In this document: piece after piece, positions 28,704-37,209 of the stretch
How positions within the stretch are numbered: position 1 is the stretch's first letter
Layout: each line of letters starts with the position of its first letter
The notes under the pieces: model-generated
Database searches by the model: none
Told to the model about the DNA's origin: nothing
Seen by the model: only the letters and a program-made list of their open reading frames with translations
Position numbers and translations under genes: made by a program
NCBI RefSeq assembly: GCF_002236105.1
Contig: NZ_NIWU01000004.1
Coordinates: forward strand, 434,001 to 498,000
Length of the DNA: 64,000 nt
Origin: Pseudomonas umsongensis
GTDB lineage: Bacteria; Pseudomonadota; Gammaproteobacteria; Pseudomonadales; Pseudomonadaceae
Direction of reading: 5' to 3'

Positions 28704-29630
28704 TTACTTCTGCGCCCCGTCATCAAGCTGCAAATTCGCCTGGGTCAGGTTACTGCCTGCCGGTACGCTGCGGGTCAGCCAGACATTACCGCCAATGGTC
28801 GAGCCCTTGCCGATGGTGATCCGCCCCAGAATCGTCGCGCCGGCGTAAATCACCACGTCATCCTCGACGATCGGATGCCGTGCCTGGCCCTTCTGCAACT
28901 GGCCGTCTTCGTCCGCGGGAAAACGCTTGGCCCCCAAGGTCACCGCCTGATAGATCCGCACCCGCTCGCCGATGATCGCGGTCTCGCCGATCACCACGCC
29001 GGTTCCATGGTCGATAAAGAAACTGCGGCCGATCTGCGCGCCCGGGTGAATGTCGATGCCGGTGGCCGAGTGGGCGATTTCCGCGCTGATCCGTGCCAGC
29101 AACGGCAGCCCGGCGCGATACAGATGGTGCGCGAGGCGATGGTGAATCACCGCCAGAATACCGGGATAGCACAGCAACACTTCGTCGACGCTACGCGCCG
29201 CCGGGTCGCCGTGATAGGCCGCCAGGACGTCGGTGTCCAACAGACTGCGCAGCCCCGGCAACGCGAGGGCGAAGTCCTGGATGATCTGGATGGTTTTAGC
29301 CTCGACCTCAGTGTCGACCTTGGCGCTGTGCCGTGCGGCGTAGCGCAATTCAAGCCGCGCCTGGGCCAGCAACGCATTTAACGCCACATCAAGGGTGTGG
29401 CCGACGTAGAAATCTTCACTCTCTTCGCGCAAGTCCACCGGTCCCAGGCGCATCGGGAACAGCGCACCGCAGAGCGCTTCGAGAATATCCGCCATGGCCG
29501 CCCGTGACGGCAATTCGCGACCACCCTGCTCACCGCTGGCGCGGCCGTTTTGTGCACGCCACTGCTCACGTGCCGTGCGCAGTTGGCTGACGATGGTTTG
29601 CAATTGCCAATGGCTGGAACGTTCACTCAC
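28704..29630 (-). CDS. epsC: serine O-acetyltransferase EpsC
   Basis: A 308-residue enzyme of the EpsC-type serine acetyltransferases. A long N-terminal helical domain precedes a left-handed beta-helix of hexapeptide repeats (TGIDIHPGAQIGRSFFIDHG, GVVIGETAIIGERVRIYQ). It forms O-acetylserine from serine and acetyl-CoA, the carbon acceptor for sulfide in cysteine synthesis. It is divergent from dcyD and next to cystine uptake genes, so it fits the surrounding sulfur cluster. Confidence 0.92.
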   Translation of the reverse strand: MSERSSHWQLQTIVSQLRTAREQWRAQNGRASGEQGGRELPSRAAMADILEALCGALFPMRLGPVDLREESEDFYVGHTLDVALNALLAQARLELRYAARHSAKVDTEVEAKTIQIIQDFALALPGLRSLLDTDVLAAYHGDPAARSVDEVLLCYPGILAVIHHRLAHHLYRAGLPLLARISAEIAHSATGIDIHPGAQIGRSFFIDHGTGVVIGETAIIGERVRIYQAVTLGAKRFPADEDGQLQKGQARHPIVEDDVVIYAGATILGRITIGKGSTIGGNVWLTRSVPAGSNLTQANLQLDDGAQK

Positions 29631-29820
29631 GGTAAAAACTCCTCACGGGCGGCCGGACTGTCTGGCCGCACTAACGGCGATTACTTTACGGCAAGGCCCG
29701 CAAGCCAAATTAAGAACCAATTGTGCTGTGATAAGCACAAACGGCTATAAGCGATTGGCGGTTGCCCCGACAAAGTGGCGTGCCTATAGTCCAGAGACCT
29801 TCCACCGCCAGTACGGACCC

Positions 29821-30813
29821 ATGATCAAACAACAGCTTGCCCGCTTTAATCGTCTCGACCTGCTCGGTCAGCCCACCGCCCTGGAAAAACTCGAACGCCT
29901 GTCGGCCTGGCTGGGTCGCGACATCTACGTCAAACGCGATGACCTGACGCCACTGGCGATGGGCGGCAACAAGTTGCGCAAACTTGAATTCCTGGCAGCC
30001 GACGCCTTGGCCCAAGGCGCCGATACATTGATCACTGCCGGGGCTCTGCAGTCCAACCATGTGCGCCAGACCGCGGCCATTGCCGCCAAGCTGGGCCTGG
30101 GTTGCGTGGCCCTGTTGGAAAACCCGCTGGGCACCGACGACGCCAACTACGTCGGCAACGGCAATCGGCTGTTGCTGGACCTGTTCGATGCCAAGGTTGA
30201 GTTGGTAGAGAACCTGGATAACGCCGATGAGCAACTGCAAGCCTTGGCCAACCGTCTGCGCAGCAACGGCAAGAAGCCGTACCTGGTGCCGATCGGTGGC
30301 TCGAATGCGCTGGGTGCCTTGGGGTATGTACGAGCCGGGCTGGAACTGGCCGAGCAGATCAAGGACACCGGGTTGAATTTCGCCGCCGTCGTCCTGGCCT
30401 CGGGCAGTGCCGGGACACACAGTGGCCTGGCACTGGCGTTGAGTGAAGCGTTGCCGGATTTGCCAGTCATCGGCGTCACCGTTTCTCGCAGCGATGAAGA
30501 TCAGCGGCCAAAAGTCCAGGGCCTGGCCGAGCGTACCGCCGAGTTGCTGGAGATGCCATTGCCGGCGAGCTTCAAGGTTGAGTTGTGGGATGAATACTTC
30601 GCACCGCGCTATGGCGAGCCCAATGCCGGGACGTTGGCAGCGGTGAAGCTGGTGGCTGGTCAGGAAGGCCTGCTGCTGGACCCGGTCTACACGGGCAAGG
30701 CCATGGCGGGGTTGTTGGACGGGATCGGGCGCCAGCGTTTCAATGAAGGGCCGATCATCTTCCTGCACACTGGTGGAGCGCCAGCGTTGTTCGCCTATAC
30801 AAGCTTTCTGTAA
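29821..30813 (+). CDS. dcyD: D-cysteine desulfhydrase
   Basis: A 330-residue PLP enzyme of the ACC-deaminase/DcyD family. The PLP lysine is K51 in MGGNKLRKLEF, followed by ITAGALQSNHVRQTAA and the phosphate-binding LASGSAGTHSGLALAL. It releases sulfide, pyruvate and ammonia from D-cysteine. Position 29821 is the first ATG after the promoter region; the longer frame upstream is antisense to epsC. The cystine transporter genes follow, matching the enterobacterial dcyD-tcyLN linkage. Confidence 0.93.
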   Translation: MIKQQLARFNRLDLLGQPTALEKLERLSAWLGRDIYVKRDDLTPLAMGGNKLRKLEFLAADALAQGADTLITAGALQSNHVRQTAAIAAKLGLGCVALLENPLGTDDANYVGNGNRLLLDLFDAKVELVENLDNADEQLQALANRLRSNGKKPYLVPIGGSNALGALGYVRAGLELAEQIKDTGLNFAAVVLASGSAGTHSGLALALSEALPDLPVIGVTVSRSDEDQRPKVQGLAERTAELLEMPLPASFKVELWDEYFAPRYGEPNAGTLAAVKLVAGQEGLLLDPVYTGKAMAGLLDGIGRQRFNEGPIIFLHTGGAPALFAYTSFL

Positions 30814-30826
30814 AGAGCCAAGATCA

Positions 30827-30869
30827 AAGATCGCAGCCTCTGTAGGTGCTGCCGAAGGCTGCGATCTTC
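30827..30869. repeat. REP hairpin, family C
   Basis: AAGATCGCAGCCTC and GGCTGCGATCTT form the outer arms, with a TGTAGGTGCTGCCG centre. It sits downstream of dcyD. The family recurs at 41.3, 42.1, 48.2, 50.5 and 60.8 kb. Confidence 0.8.
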
Positions 30870-30880
30870 CCGGGCAACAC

Positions 30881-30930
30881 ATATTCCCTTAAGAAATAAT
30901 AAAAATAGAATTTATTATTTTCTAATCTAA
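30881..30930. promoter_or_regulatory. AT-rich promoter region of the cystine transporter operon
   Basis: ATATTCCCTTAAGAAATAAT is followed by an imperfect inverted repeat, AGAAATAATAAA against TTTATTATTTTCT. This resembles the patterns ahead of tauA, sfnB and oscA. CysB-type control is inferred. Confidence 0.4.
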
Positions 30931-31072
30931 AAGCGCCATCATATAGTCACGCCCCAGGCGAATTTGTAACGAGACGCGTGCGCTGCTTTAAGGCAGGATA
31001 TCGCAGTCGTCCAAATCCCGATTTTGCCAACTTTCCTTAAGCGTCTTCCATAAGAAAACACAGGGGCTTGTC

Positions 31073-31873
31073 ATGAATTTTTCCGCACTACGTCGAAATC
31101 TGCTGGTGGGTTCGCTAGGTCTGGCGCTGAGCGCCGGCCTGATCGGCCAGGCATGGGCCGGTGAGCAACTGAAACAGATCAAGGATAAAGGCGTGATCAA
31201 CGTCGGCCTGGAAGGTACTTATCCTCCGTTCAGCTTCGTCGATGAAAACGGCAAGCTTTCGGGTTTCGAGGTCGAGCTCTCCGAAGCCCTGGCCCAGAAG
31301 CTGGGCGTCAAGGCCAAGATTCAGCCAACCAAGTGGGACGGCATTCTCGCCGCTCTCGAATCCAAGCGCTTGGACATAGTGGTCAACCAGGTGACCATCT
31401 CCGACGAACGCAAGAAGAAGTATGACTTCTCCGAGCCATACACCGTTTCCGGTATCCAGGCGTTGGTGCTGAAGGACAAGGAAGCCGCGCTGAACATCAA
31501 GAGCGCCGCTGACCTGTCCGGCAAGAAAGTCGGCGTGGGCCTTGGCACCAACTACGAACAGTGGGTAAGAGCCAACGTACCAGGCGCCGACGTGCGCACC
31601 TACGACGATGATCCGACCAAGTTCGCCGACCTCAACAACGGTCGTACAGACGCCATCCTGATTGACCGCCTCGCCGCGCTTGAATACGCCAAGAAAGCAC
31701 CGAAAACCGTCGCTGCCGGCCAGGCGTTCTCCCGCCAGGAAGCCGGTATTGCCCTGCGCAAAGGCGAGCCGGAACTGCTGGCTGCCGTGAACAAGGCTCT
31801 CGACGAGTTGCGTGCCGACGGTACCCTGGCCAAGATCTCGGAAAAGTACTTCCAAGCTGACGTCACCAAATAA
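31073..31873 (+). CDS. tcyJ: cystine ABC transporter, periplasmic binding protein
   Basis: A 266-residue protein with a signal peptide (cleavage near AWA-GE), then an amino-acid-binding fold: VINVGLEGTYPPFSFVDENG, LSGFEVELSEALAQKLGV, and the KYDFSEPYTVSG motif. It resembles E. coli FliY/TcyJ, which binds cystine and related sulfur amino acids. It starts the tcyJLN operon; the next gene overlaps its stop by one base. Confidence 0.92.
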   Translation: MNFSALRRNLLVGSLGLALSAGLIGQAWAGEQLKQIKDKGVINVGLEGTYPPFSFVDENGKLSGFEVELSEALAQKLGVKAKIQPTKWDGILAALESKRLDIVVNQVTISDERKKKYDFSEPYTVSGIQALVLKDKEAALNIKSAADLSGKKVGVGLGTNYEQWVRANVPGADVRTYDDDPTKFADLNNGRTDAILIDRLAALEYAKKAPKTVAAGQAFSRQEAGIALRKGEPELLAAVNKALDELRADGTLAKISEKYFQADVTK

Positions 31874-32538
31874 TGGAAGCTGCTTTCCAACTCGCACTGG
31901 ATTCCGCGCCCTTTCTGCTCAAGGGCGCGTATTACACGGTCATCCTCAGCCTGGGCGGAATGTTCTTCGGCCTGGTGATGGGGTTCGGTCTGGCGTTGAT
32001 GCGCCTGTCGCGCTTCAAATCGGTCAACTGGCTGGCCCGCATCTACGTGTCGTTCTTTCGCGGCACGCCGTTGCTGGTGCAACTGTTCGTGATCTATTAC
32101 GGCTTGCCGCAATTGGGCATGGAACTCGATCCACTGCCCGCGGCCCTGATCGGCTTCTCGCTGAACATGGCGGCCTACGCCTGCGAAATCCTGCGCGCCG
32201 CGATCGGTTCGATTGAACGCGGGCAGTGGGAAGCCGCTGCCAGTATCGGCATGACCCGTGCGCAAACATTGCGCCGGGCCATCCTGCCGCAAGCGATGCG
32301 TACCGCATTGCCGCCACTGGGCAACAGCTTTATCTCGCTGGTCAAGGACACCGCGCTGGCCGCTACCATCCAAGTGCCGGAGCTGTTCCGCCAGGCGCAG
32401 CTGATTACCGCACGCACCTTCGAAGTGTTCACCATGTACCTTGCCGCCGCGCTGATCTACTGGGTCCTGGCCACGGTGCTATCGCACCTGCAGAACCAGT
32501 TGGAAGCACGGGTCAATCGGCACGACCAGGAGTCCTGA
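31873..32538 (+). CDS. tcyL: cystine ABC transporter, permease
   Basis: A 221-residue polar amino acid permease (HisM/YecS type) with about five helices and the EAA loop EAAASIGMTRAQTLRRAILPQ. The characteristic FFRGTPLLVQLFVIYYGLP is at residues 57-75. Its ATG overlaps the tcyJ stop (TAATG). Confidence 0.93.
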   Translation: MEAAFQLALDSAPFLLKGAYYTVILSLGGMFFGLVMGFGLALMRLSRFKSVNWLARIYVSFFRGTPLLVQLFVIYYGLPQLGMELDPLPAALIGFSLNMAAYACEILRAAIGSIERGQWEAAASIGMTRAQTLRRAILPQAMRTALPPLGNSFISLVKDTALAATIQVPELFRQAQLITARTFEVFTMYLAAALIYWVLATVLSHLQNQLEARVNRHDQES

Positions 32539-32542
32539 CCCC

Positions 32543-33298
32543 ATGATTGTCGTGGAAAAACTGACAAAGCAGTTCAAGGGTCAAGTCGTGCTCAACGGCA
32601 TCGATCTGCAAGTGAAGGAAGGTGAGGTGGTGGCAATCATCGGGCCAAGCGGCTCGGGCAAGACCACCTTCCTGCGTTGCCTGAACTTCCTCGAAGCACC
32701 CACCAGCGGCCGGATCAAGGTCGGCGACATCGAAGTCGATACCAGCCGCCCATTGAACCAGCAACAGAGCCTGGTGCGCCGTTTGCGCCAGCACGTGGGC
32801 TTCGTGTTTCAGAACTTCAACCTGTTCCCCCACCGCACAGCCCTGGAAAACGTTATCGAAGGCCCGATCATCGTCAAGAAGATCCCGCACGCCGACGCCG
32901 TTGCCCTGGGTAAAAAGCTGTTGGCCAAGGTCGGCCTGGCAGGCAAGGAGGACGCCTACCCGCGCCGCCTTTCCGGTGGTCAGCAACAGCGCGTGGCGAT
33001 TGCCCGCGCGCTGGCGATGGAACCGGAAGTGATTCTGTTCGACGAACCGACCTCGGCACTCGACCCGGAGCTTGTGGGTGAAGTGCTGGCGACCATCCGC
33101 GGCCTGGCCGACGAGAACCGCACCATGGTCATCGTCACCCACGAAATGGCTTTCGCCCGTGACGTGGCCAATCGCGTGGTGTTTTTTGACAAGGGTGTGA
33201 TCGTCGAACAAGGCGAGGCCAAGGCATTGTTTGCCAACCCCAAGGAAGAGCGCACGAAACAGTTTCTCAGCAAGTTCCTGAACAACGCACACCATTAA
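32543..33298 (+). CDS. tcyN: cystine ABC transporter, ATP-binding protein
   Basis: A 251-residue ABC ATPase of the polar amino acid class. Walker A is GPSGSGKTTFLRCL, the signature LSGGQQQRVAIARAL, Walker B VILFDEPTSALDPE and the switch His in VTHEMAFA. It lies four bases after tcyL and completes the importer. Confidence 0.94.
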   Translation: MIVVEKLTKQFKGQVVLNGIDLQVKEGEVVAIIGPSGSGKTTFLRCLNFLEAPTSGRIKVGDIEVDTSRPLNQQQSLVRRLRQHVGFVFQNFNLFPHRTALENVIEGPIIVKKIPHADAVALGKKLLAKVGLAGKEDAYPRRLSGGQQQRVAIARALAMEPEVILFDEPTSALDPELVGEVLATIRGLADENRTMVIVTHEMAFARDVANRVVFFDKGVIVEQGEAKALFANPKEERTKQFLSKFLNNAHH

Positions 33299-33756
33299 AT
33301 CCCTCGTAACACTTGTCAACTTCCATGGATGGAAGTGACACCTTCCTGCCACAAAACCCAATCCTTAGAATATTTATATACCTGTGCGCGACAAGCATAT
33401 TTTGTCAGTGCACTCGATACATATATGTATAGCGCAACAGTTTAATGACTGATTCTCGACCACCGCCCAAGCAACACCAACCCTCAAAAGATGGCGCCCT
33501 TGGCAAGTATATTCGACGTATCTGGACAGTTTATTAACTTCAAAGCGTAGGATAATTCTGAATAACGCCAGACATCCCTTTTAACCAACCCACTCTATTG
33601 ACACTTACTCTAGCTAACTCTTATCTAGTCTCTTTCCAGCGGCACCGCTCGCGCCCAGTCATTATTTAAACTCAAAGTAATGAACGGTTTTGCTGTTCGA
33701 ATTCACGTTTTGTTTTCCCCAAACGGACTTCATTGCAAAACATCAAGGAGACTTCC
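33299..33756. other. AT-rich intergenic region
   Basis: 458 bases clearly richer in A+T than the rest of the window. It contains an 8-bp-arm hairpin ACTTCCAT/ATGGAAGT (33319-33336) that may end the tcy transcript without a T-tract, and a palindrome ATACATATATGTAT (33417-33430). No gene was seen. Confidence 0.6.
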
Positions 33757-34515
33757 ATGAAAAGCACCTCAACTAAAACAGGACTTGCCGCCCCGACTCT
33801 CGCGCAATCGCACAAGGTAGGGATCAACCTCGCCTCGGCGACGCACTTGCTGATCGAGGTGCCGCCCTACCCCGCGATGGACGAAGGCGACCTGATCGAA
33901 CTGTTCTGGGACAACTGCTTCGTCGCTTCCAGGGTCCTGACGGCCAACGAGATTGGCCAACCCGTCCAGCTACGGGTACCCGAGAGTTTTATCGCTAGCG
34001 GCTCTTCATACGTCCACTATCGAATCATGCAGATAGGACAAGCACCGATCGTATCCCCCGCCCAGCGCGTGCAGTCCAAACTCGAGTGTCCGGGCGGGCA
34101 GGTATCTGCGTTCAGTGGTGACGAAAATCAGAGCCTGGCCCCGGTAAACATTCCCGGGACAATTCGACGCCAGGGAGTGAACCCTAACCAGATCAAGCGT
34201 GGCGTGCCGGTGACCATCGAGCCCTATGTGAACATGGCCGCCGATGACGAAATTACCTTGCGATGGGGCGATGCCCGCATGGATTTGCCCCCACTCAAGG
34301 AACGCGATGTGGGCCAGCCGGTTCAGGTCTGGGTGCCTCCGGCGATCATTCTGGAAGCCGGCGAAGACCTGCGACTTGAAGTGACTTACTGCATCCTCGA
34401 TCGCGTAGGCAACAATTCTCGCTGGGCACCCGCACGGACATTGAAGATTGGTTGTGCCAATCCCTACCTCAAGGAGCCGAAGAGCGATCACCTCCAGGCC
34501 GCGGAACATCGCTAG
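33757..34515 (+). CDS. hypothetical protein with two Ig-like repeats
   Basis: A 252-residue protein without signal peptide or membrane helices. Two related segments are visible, about residues 45-120 and 155-235. GDLIELFW matches DEITLRWGD, IGQPVQLRVPESFIASG matches VGQPVQVWVPPAIILEAG, and VHYRIMQIG matches VTYCILDRVG. Both carry a beta-rich look like Ig-type modules of large Pseudomonas surface proteins. AAGGAG precedes ATG 33757 at good spacing. It stands alone in an AT-rich patch, which suggests horizontal acquisition. Function unknown. Confidence 0.75.
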   Translation: MKSTSTKTGLAAPTLAQSHKVGINLASATHLLIEVPPYPAMDEGDLIELFWDNCFVASRVLTANEIGQPVQLRVPESFIASGSSYVHYRIMQIGQAPIVSPAQRVQSKLECPGGQVSAFSGDENQSLAPVNIPGTIRRQGVNPNQIKRGVPVTIEPYVNMAADDEITLRWGDARMDLPPLKERDVGQPVQVWVPPAIILEAGEDLRLEVTYCILDRVGNNSRWAPARTLKIGCANPYLKEPKSDHLQAAEHR

Positions 34516-34545
34516 CGATGGCTGCGATCTTGGGACCTTCTATGC

Positions 34546-34600
34546 ATATTCCTAAAAGTTAGTTTTAAAATAATTTATACAATATTAGGGTATATACACC
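34546..34600. promoter_or_regulatory. AT-rich promoter region upstream of the sfnB operon
   Basis: ATATTCCTAAAAG followed by a long A/T run and TATTAGGGTATATAC. CCTAA near 34552 is complementary to TTAGG near 34588. It is similar in composition to the control regions ahead of tauA, tcyJ and oscA. Confidence 0.35.
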
Positions 34601-34627
34601 GGACCACCGGACATTCTTGTTTTCGTT

Positions 34628-34648
34628 CGCCGCACCCCGCGGCGTTTT
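34628..34648 (+). terminator. terminator-like hairpin in the sfnB leader
   Basis: CGCCGC (34628-34633), loop ACCCC, GCGGCG (34639-34644), then TTTT. It lies between the AT-rich promoter region and the first gene, so it could act as an attenuator. Confidence 0.5.
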
Positions 34649-34667
34649 CATGAGATGTGAGGTAGGT

Positions 34668-34736
34668 ATGGTCCGGAACACAATCACCCCAGTGCAGATC
34701 GCCAGGGCATTGCGTGTAGCCAAGGAGTGGCACTGA
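34668..34736 (+). CDS. 22-codon leader ORF coupled to the first sfnB gene
   Basis: ATG 34668 is preceded by GAGGTAGG. It encodes 22 residues beginning MVRNTITPVQIARALR and ending KEWH. The TGA (34734-34736) overlaps the ATG of the next gene by one base. The sfnB ribosome binding site AAGGAG lies inside this ORF. It contains no Cys, so it is not an obvious cysteine-sensing leader. Confidence 0.4.
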   Translation: MVRNTITPVQIARALRVAKEWH

Positions 34737-35977
34737 TGTCCAGTCTGGCTGATGCAATCGTCCAGAGTGACCTGGACATCGCCCCATTGTTGTTGCCCGC
34801 GCAAGTGCTGCGCAACGACGCCCAAGCCATCAAGGCCGCCCATGAACTGGCGCAAGTCGCTCTCTTGCAGGCGGCCAGGCGCGACCAGCAACGCAAGTTG
34901 CCGTGGTCGGAAATCGAACAATTCACTCGAAGCGGCCTGGGCAGCATTGCCATTCCCCGCGAGTACGGTGGTCCAGAGGTTTCCTTCGTCACCCTCGCCG
35001 AGGTGTTCGCGATCATTTCCGCGGCGGACCCGGCCTTGGGGCAGATTCCGCAGAACCAGTTCGGCATCCTGAACCTGATACTCGGCAGCGCTACCGAAGC
35101 GCAGAAAAAACAGCTGTTCAAAAGCGTGCTCGAAGGCTGGCGCATTGGTAATGCCGGACCGGAACGTGGCGCTAAAAACACCCTTGAACTCAAGGCGCGC
35201 ATCACTGCCGATGGCGACGGTTTTGTCCTCAACGGCCAGAAGTTTTATTCCACCGGCGCGCTGTTCGCGCACTGGGTCGCGGTCAAGGCGCTCAATGACG
35301 ACGGCAAGCAAGTGCTGGCCTTCGTTCGTCGCGGTACACCGGGGTTGCGCATCGTCGATGACTGGTCCGGTTTTGGCCAGCGCACCACCGCCAGCGGCAC
35401 CATTTTGCTCAACAACGTGCGAGTCGACGCCGAGCTGGTGGTGGATAACTGGAAGATCAATGAAAAGCCCAATACTCAGGGCGCGGTTTCGCAACTGATC
35501 CAGGCGGCCATCGATGCCGGCATCGCCCGGGGCGCGATTGATGACGCCATCAAGTTCGTGAAAACCCGCGCCCGGCCATGGGTTGACGCCAACGTTGAAC
35601 GGGCCAGCGATGACCTGTACGTCATCGCCGATATCGGCAAGCTGAAAATCGAACTGCACGCCGCCGAAGCGCTGCTGCGCAAGGCCGGGCAGGTGCTCGA
35701 CCAGGTGAGCGCCGCACCGCTCACCGCTGAGTCCGCTGCCCGCGCTTCGATTGCCGTCGCCGAAGCCAAAGTGTTGACCACCGAAATCTCGTTGCTGGCC
35801 AGTGAAAAGCTGTTCGAGCTGGCCGGCAGCCGCGCCACCCTTGCCGAGTTCAACCTCGACCGCCATTGGCGCAACGCCCGGGTGCACACCCTGCATGACC
35901 CGGTGCGCTGGAAATACCACGCGGTTGGCGCCTATTACCTGAACGGCGCGTTGCCGGCTCGGCATTCCTGGATTTGA
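34736..35977 (+). CDS. SfnB-family sulfur acquisition oxidoreductase
   Basis: A 413-residue flavoprotein of the acyl-CoA dehydrogenase-like class. Motifs include SGLGSIAIPREYGGPEVSFVTLAEVFAIISAADPALGQIPQNQF, the substrate/flavin region LNGQKFYSTGALFAHWVAV, and RVHTLHDPVRWKYHAVGAYYLNG at the end, as in SfnB/DszC relatives. Such enzymes oxygenate organic sulfur compounds such as dimethyl sulfone with reduced flavin. The ATG at 34736 is eight bases from AAGGAG and overlaps the stop of a short leader ORF. It is first in an operon with a paralogue and an FMN monooxygenase. Confidence 0.85.
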   Translation: MSSLADAIVQSDLDIAPLLLPAQVLRNDAQAIKAAHELAQVALLQAARRDQQRKLPWSEIEQFTRSGLGSIAIPREYGGPEVSFVTLAEVFAIISAADPALGQIPQNQFGILNLILGSATEAQKKQLFKSVLEGWRIGNAGPERGAKNTLELKARITADGDGFVLNGQKFYSTGALFAHWVAVKALNDDGKQVLAFVRRGTPGLRIVDDWSGFGQRTTASGTILLNNVRVDAELVVDNWKINEKPNTQGAVSQLIQAAIDAGIARGAIDDAIKFVKTRARPWVDANVERASDDLYVIADIGKLKIELHAAEALLRKAGQVLDQVSAAPLTAESAARASIAVAEAKVLTTEISLLASEKLFELAGSRATLAEFNLDRHWRNARVHTLHDPVRWKYHAVGAYYLNGALPARHSWI

Positions 35978-36015
35978 CGGCCAGACACTTTTTTACCAGA
36001 GCTCTGGAGAAACAC

Positions 36016-37209
36016 ATGACCCTTTCTCAACACGTCGCAGTCATCACCAGCGATGAGCAAGCCCTGATCGTCGCCAGCGATCTGGCCGAAGATTTCAAAC
36101 GCGACAGCGCCCTGCGCGACCGTGAACGTCGCTTGCCACACCCCGAGCTGGAGGTGTTCTCCCGCTCGGGCCTGTGGGGCATCAGCGTGCCGAAGGCGTA
36201 TGGCGGCGCGGGCGTTTCCAACGTCACCCTGGCCAAGGTCATCGCACTGATCGCCCAAGCGGATGGTTCCCTCGGGCAAATCCCGCAGAACCACTTCTAT
36301 GCGCTGGAAGTGCTACGCGTGAATGGCAGCGAAGCGCAGAAAAAGCGCCTGTACGCCGAAGTACTGGCCGGCCAGCGCTTTGGTAATGCACTGGCAGAGC
36401 TGGGGACAAAAACCGCCCATGATCGCGTCACCCGTCTGACACGCGATGGCGATGGCTATCGCATCAACGGTCGAAAGTTCTACGCCACCGGCGCGATCTA
36501 CGCCCAGCGCATCCCGACCTCGGTGATCGATGAAAACGGCGTGCAGCAACTGGCTTTTGTCCCGCGCAACAGCAAGGGCCTGACGGTGATCGACGACTGG
36601 AGCGGCTTCGGCCAGCGCACCACCGGTAGCGGCTCGGTGGTGTTCGAAGAAGTCTTTGTGGCCGCCGAAGACGTGATCCCGTTCCAGACCGCCTTCGAGC
36701 GGCCGACACCGGTCGGCCCGCTGGCGCAGATTCTCCATGCCGCCATCGACACCGGCATCGCCCGCGCGGCCTATGAAGACGCGCTGCATTTCGTGCGCAC
36801 CAAAACCCGGCCATGGATCGACGCCACCCATGAAAAAGCCAGCGACGACCCACTGACCCTCAAGAGTTTCGGCCATTTGAGCATTCGTCTGCACGCTGCC
36901 GAAGCCTTGCTTGAGCGCGCTGGTGAATTGCTCGACAAGGCCCAGGCCGATACTCATGCCGAGAGCGTCGCTGCCGCGTCGATTGCGGTCGCCGAGGCTC
37001 GCGCCATCAGCACTGAAATTTCCCTCGCCGCCGGCACCACCTTGTTCGAATTGGCCGGCAGCCAGGCCACCCTGATCGAGCACGGTCTGGATCGCCATTG
37101 GCGCAACGCCCGGGTGCATACCCTGCACGACCCGGTGCGCTGGAAATATCACGCAGTCGGCAACTACTACCTCAACGATGAAAACCCGCCACTGCGGGGG
37201 ACCATCTGA
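36016..37209 (+). CDS. second SfnB-family sulfur acquisition oxidoreductase
   Basis: A 397-residue paralogue of the preceding gene. Shared stretches include SGLWGISVPKAYGGAGVSNVTLAKVIALIAQADGSLGQIPQNHF, DDWSGFGQRTTGSGSVVFEEV and RVHTLHDPVRWKYHAVGNYYLND, so a tandem duplication is likely. It is 38 bases downstream of the first copy and overlaps the monooxygenase gene by one base (TGATG). The two copies may form a heteromer or handle different sulfur substrates. Confidence 0.85.
   Translation: MTLSQHVAVITSDEQALIVASDLAEDFKRDSALRDRERRLPHPELEVFSRSGLWGISVPKAYGGAGVSNVTLAKVIALIAQADGSLGQIPQNHFYALEVLRVNGSEAQKKRLYAEVLAGQRFGNALAELGTKTAHDRVTRLTRDGDGYRINGRKFYATGAIYAQRIPTSVIDENGVQQLAFVPRNSKGLTVIDDWSGFGQRTTGSGSVVFEEVFVAAEDVIPFQTAFERPTPVGPLAQILHAAIDTGIARAAYEDALHFVRTKTRPWIDATHEKASDDPLTLKSFGHLSIRLHAAEALLERAGELLDKAQADTHAESVAAASIAVAEARAISTEISLAAGTTLFELAGSQATLIEHGLDRHWRNARVHTLHDPVRWKYHAVGNYYLNDENPPLRGTI

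Noticed and set aside
34516..34735. Sigma-54 promoter for SfnR control of the sfnB operon
   Set aside because: No convincing GG-N10-GC element with the expected flanks was found by eye in the leader.
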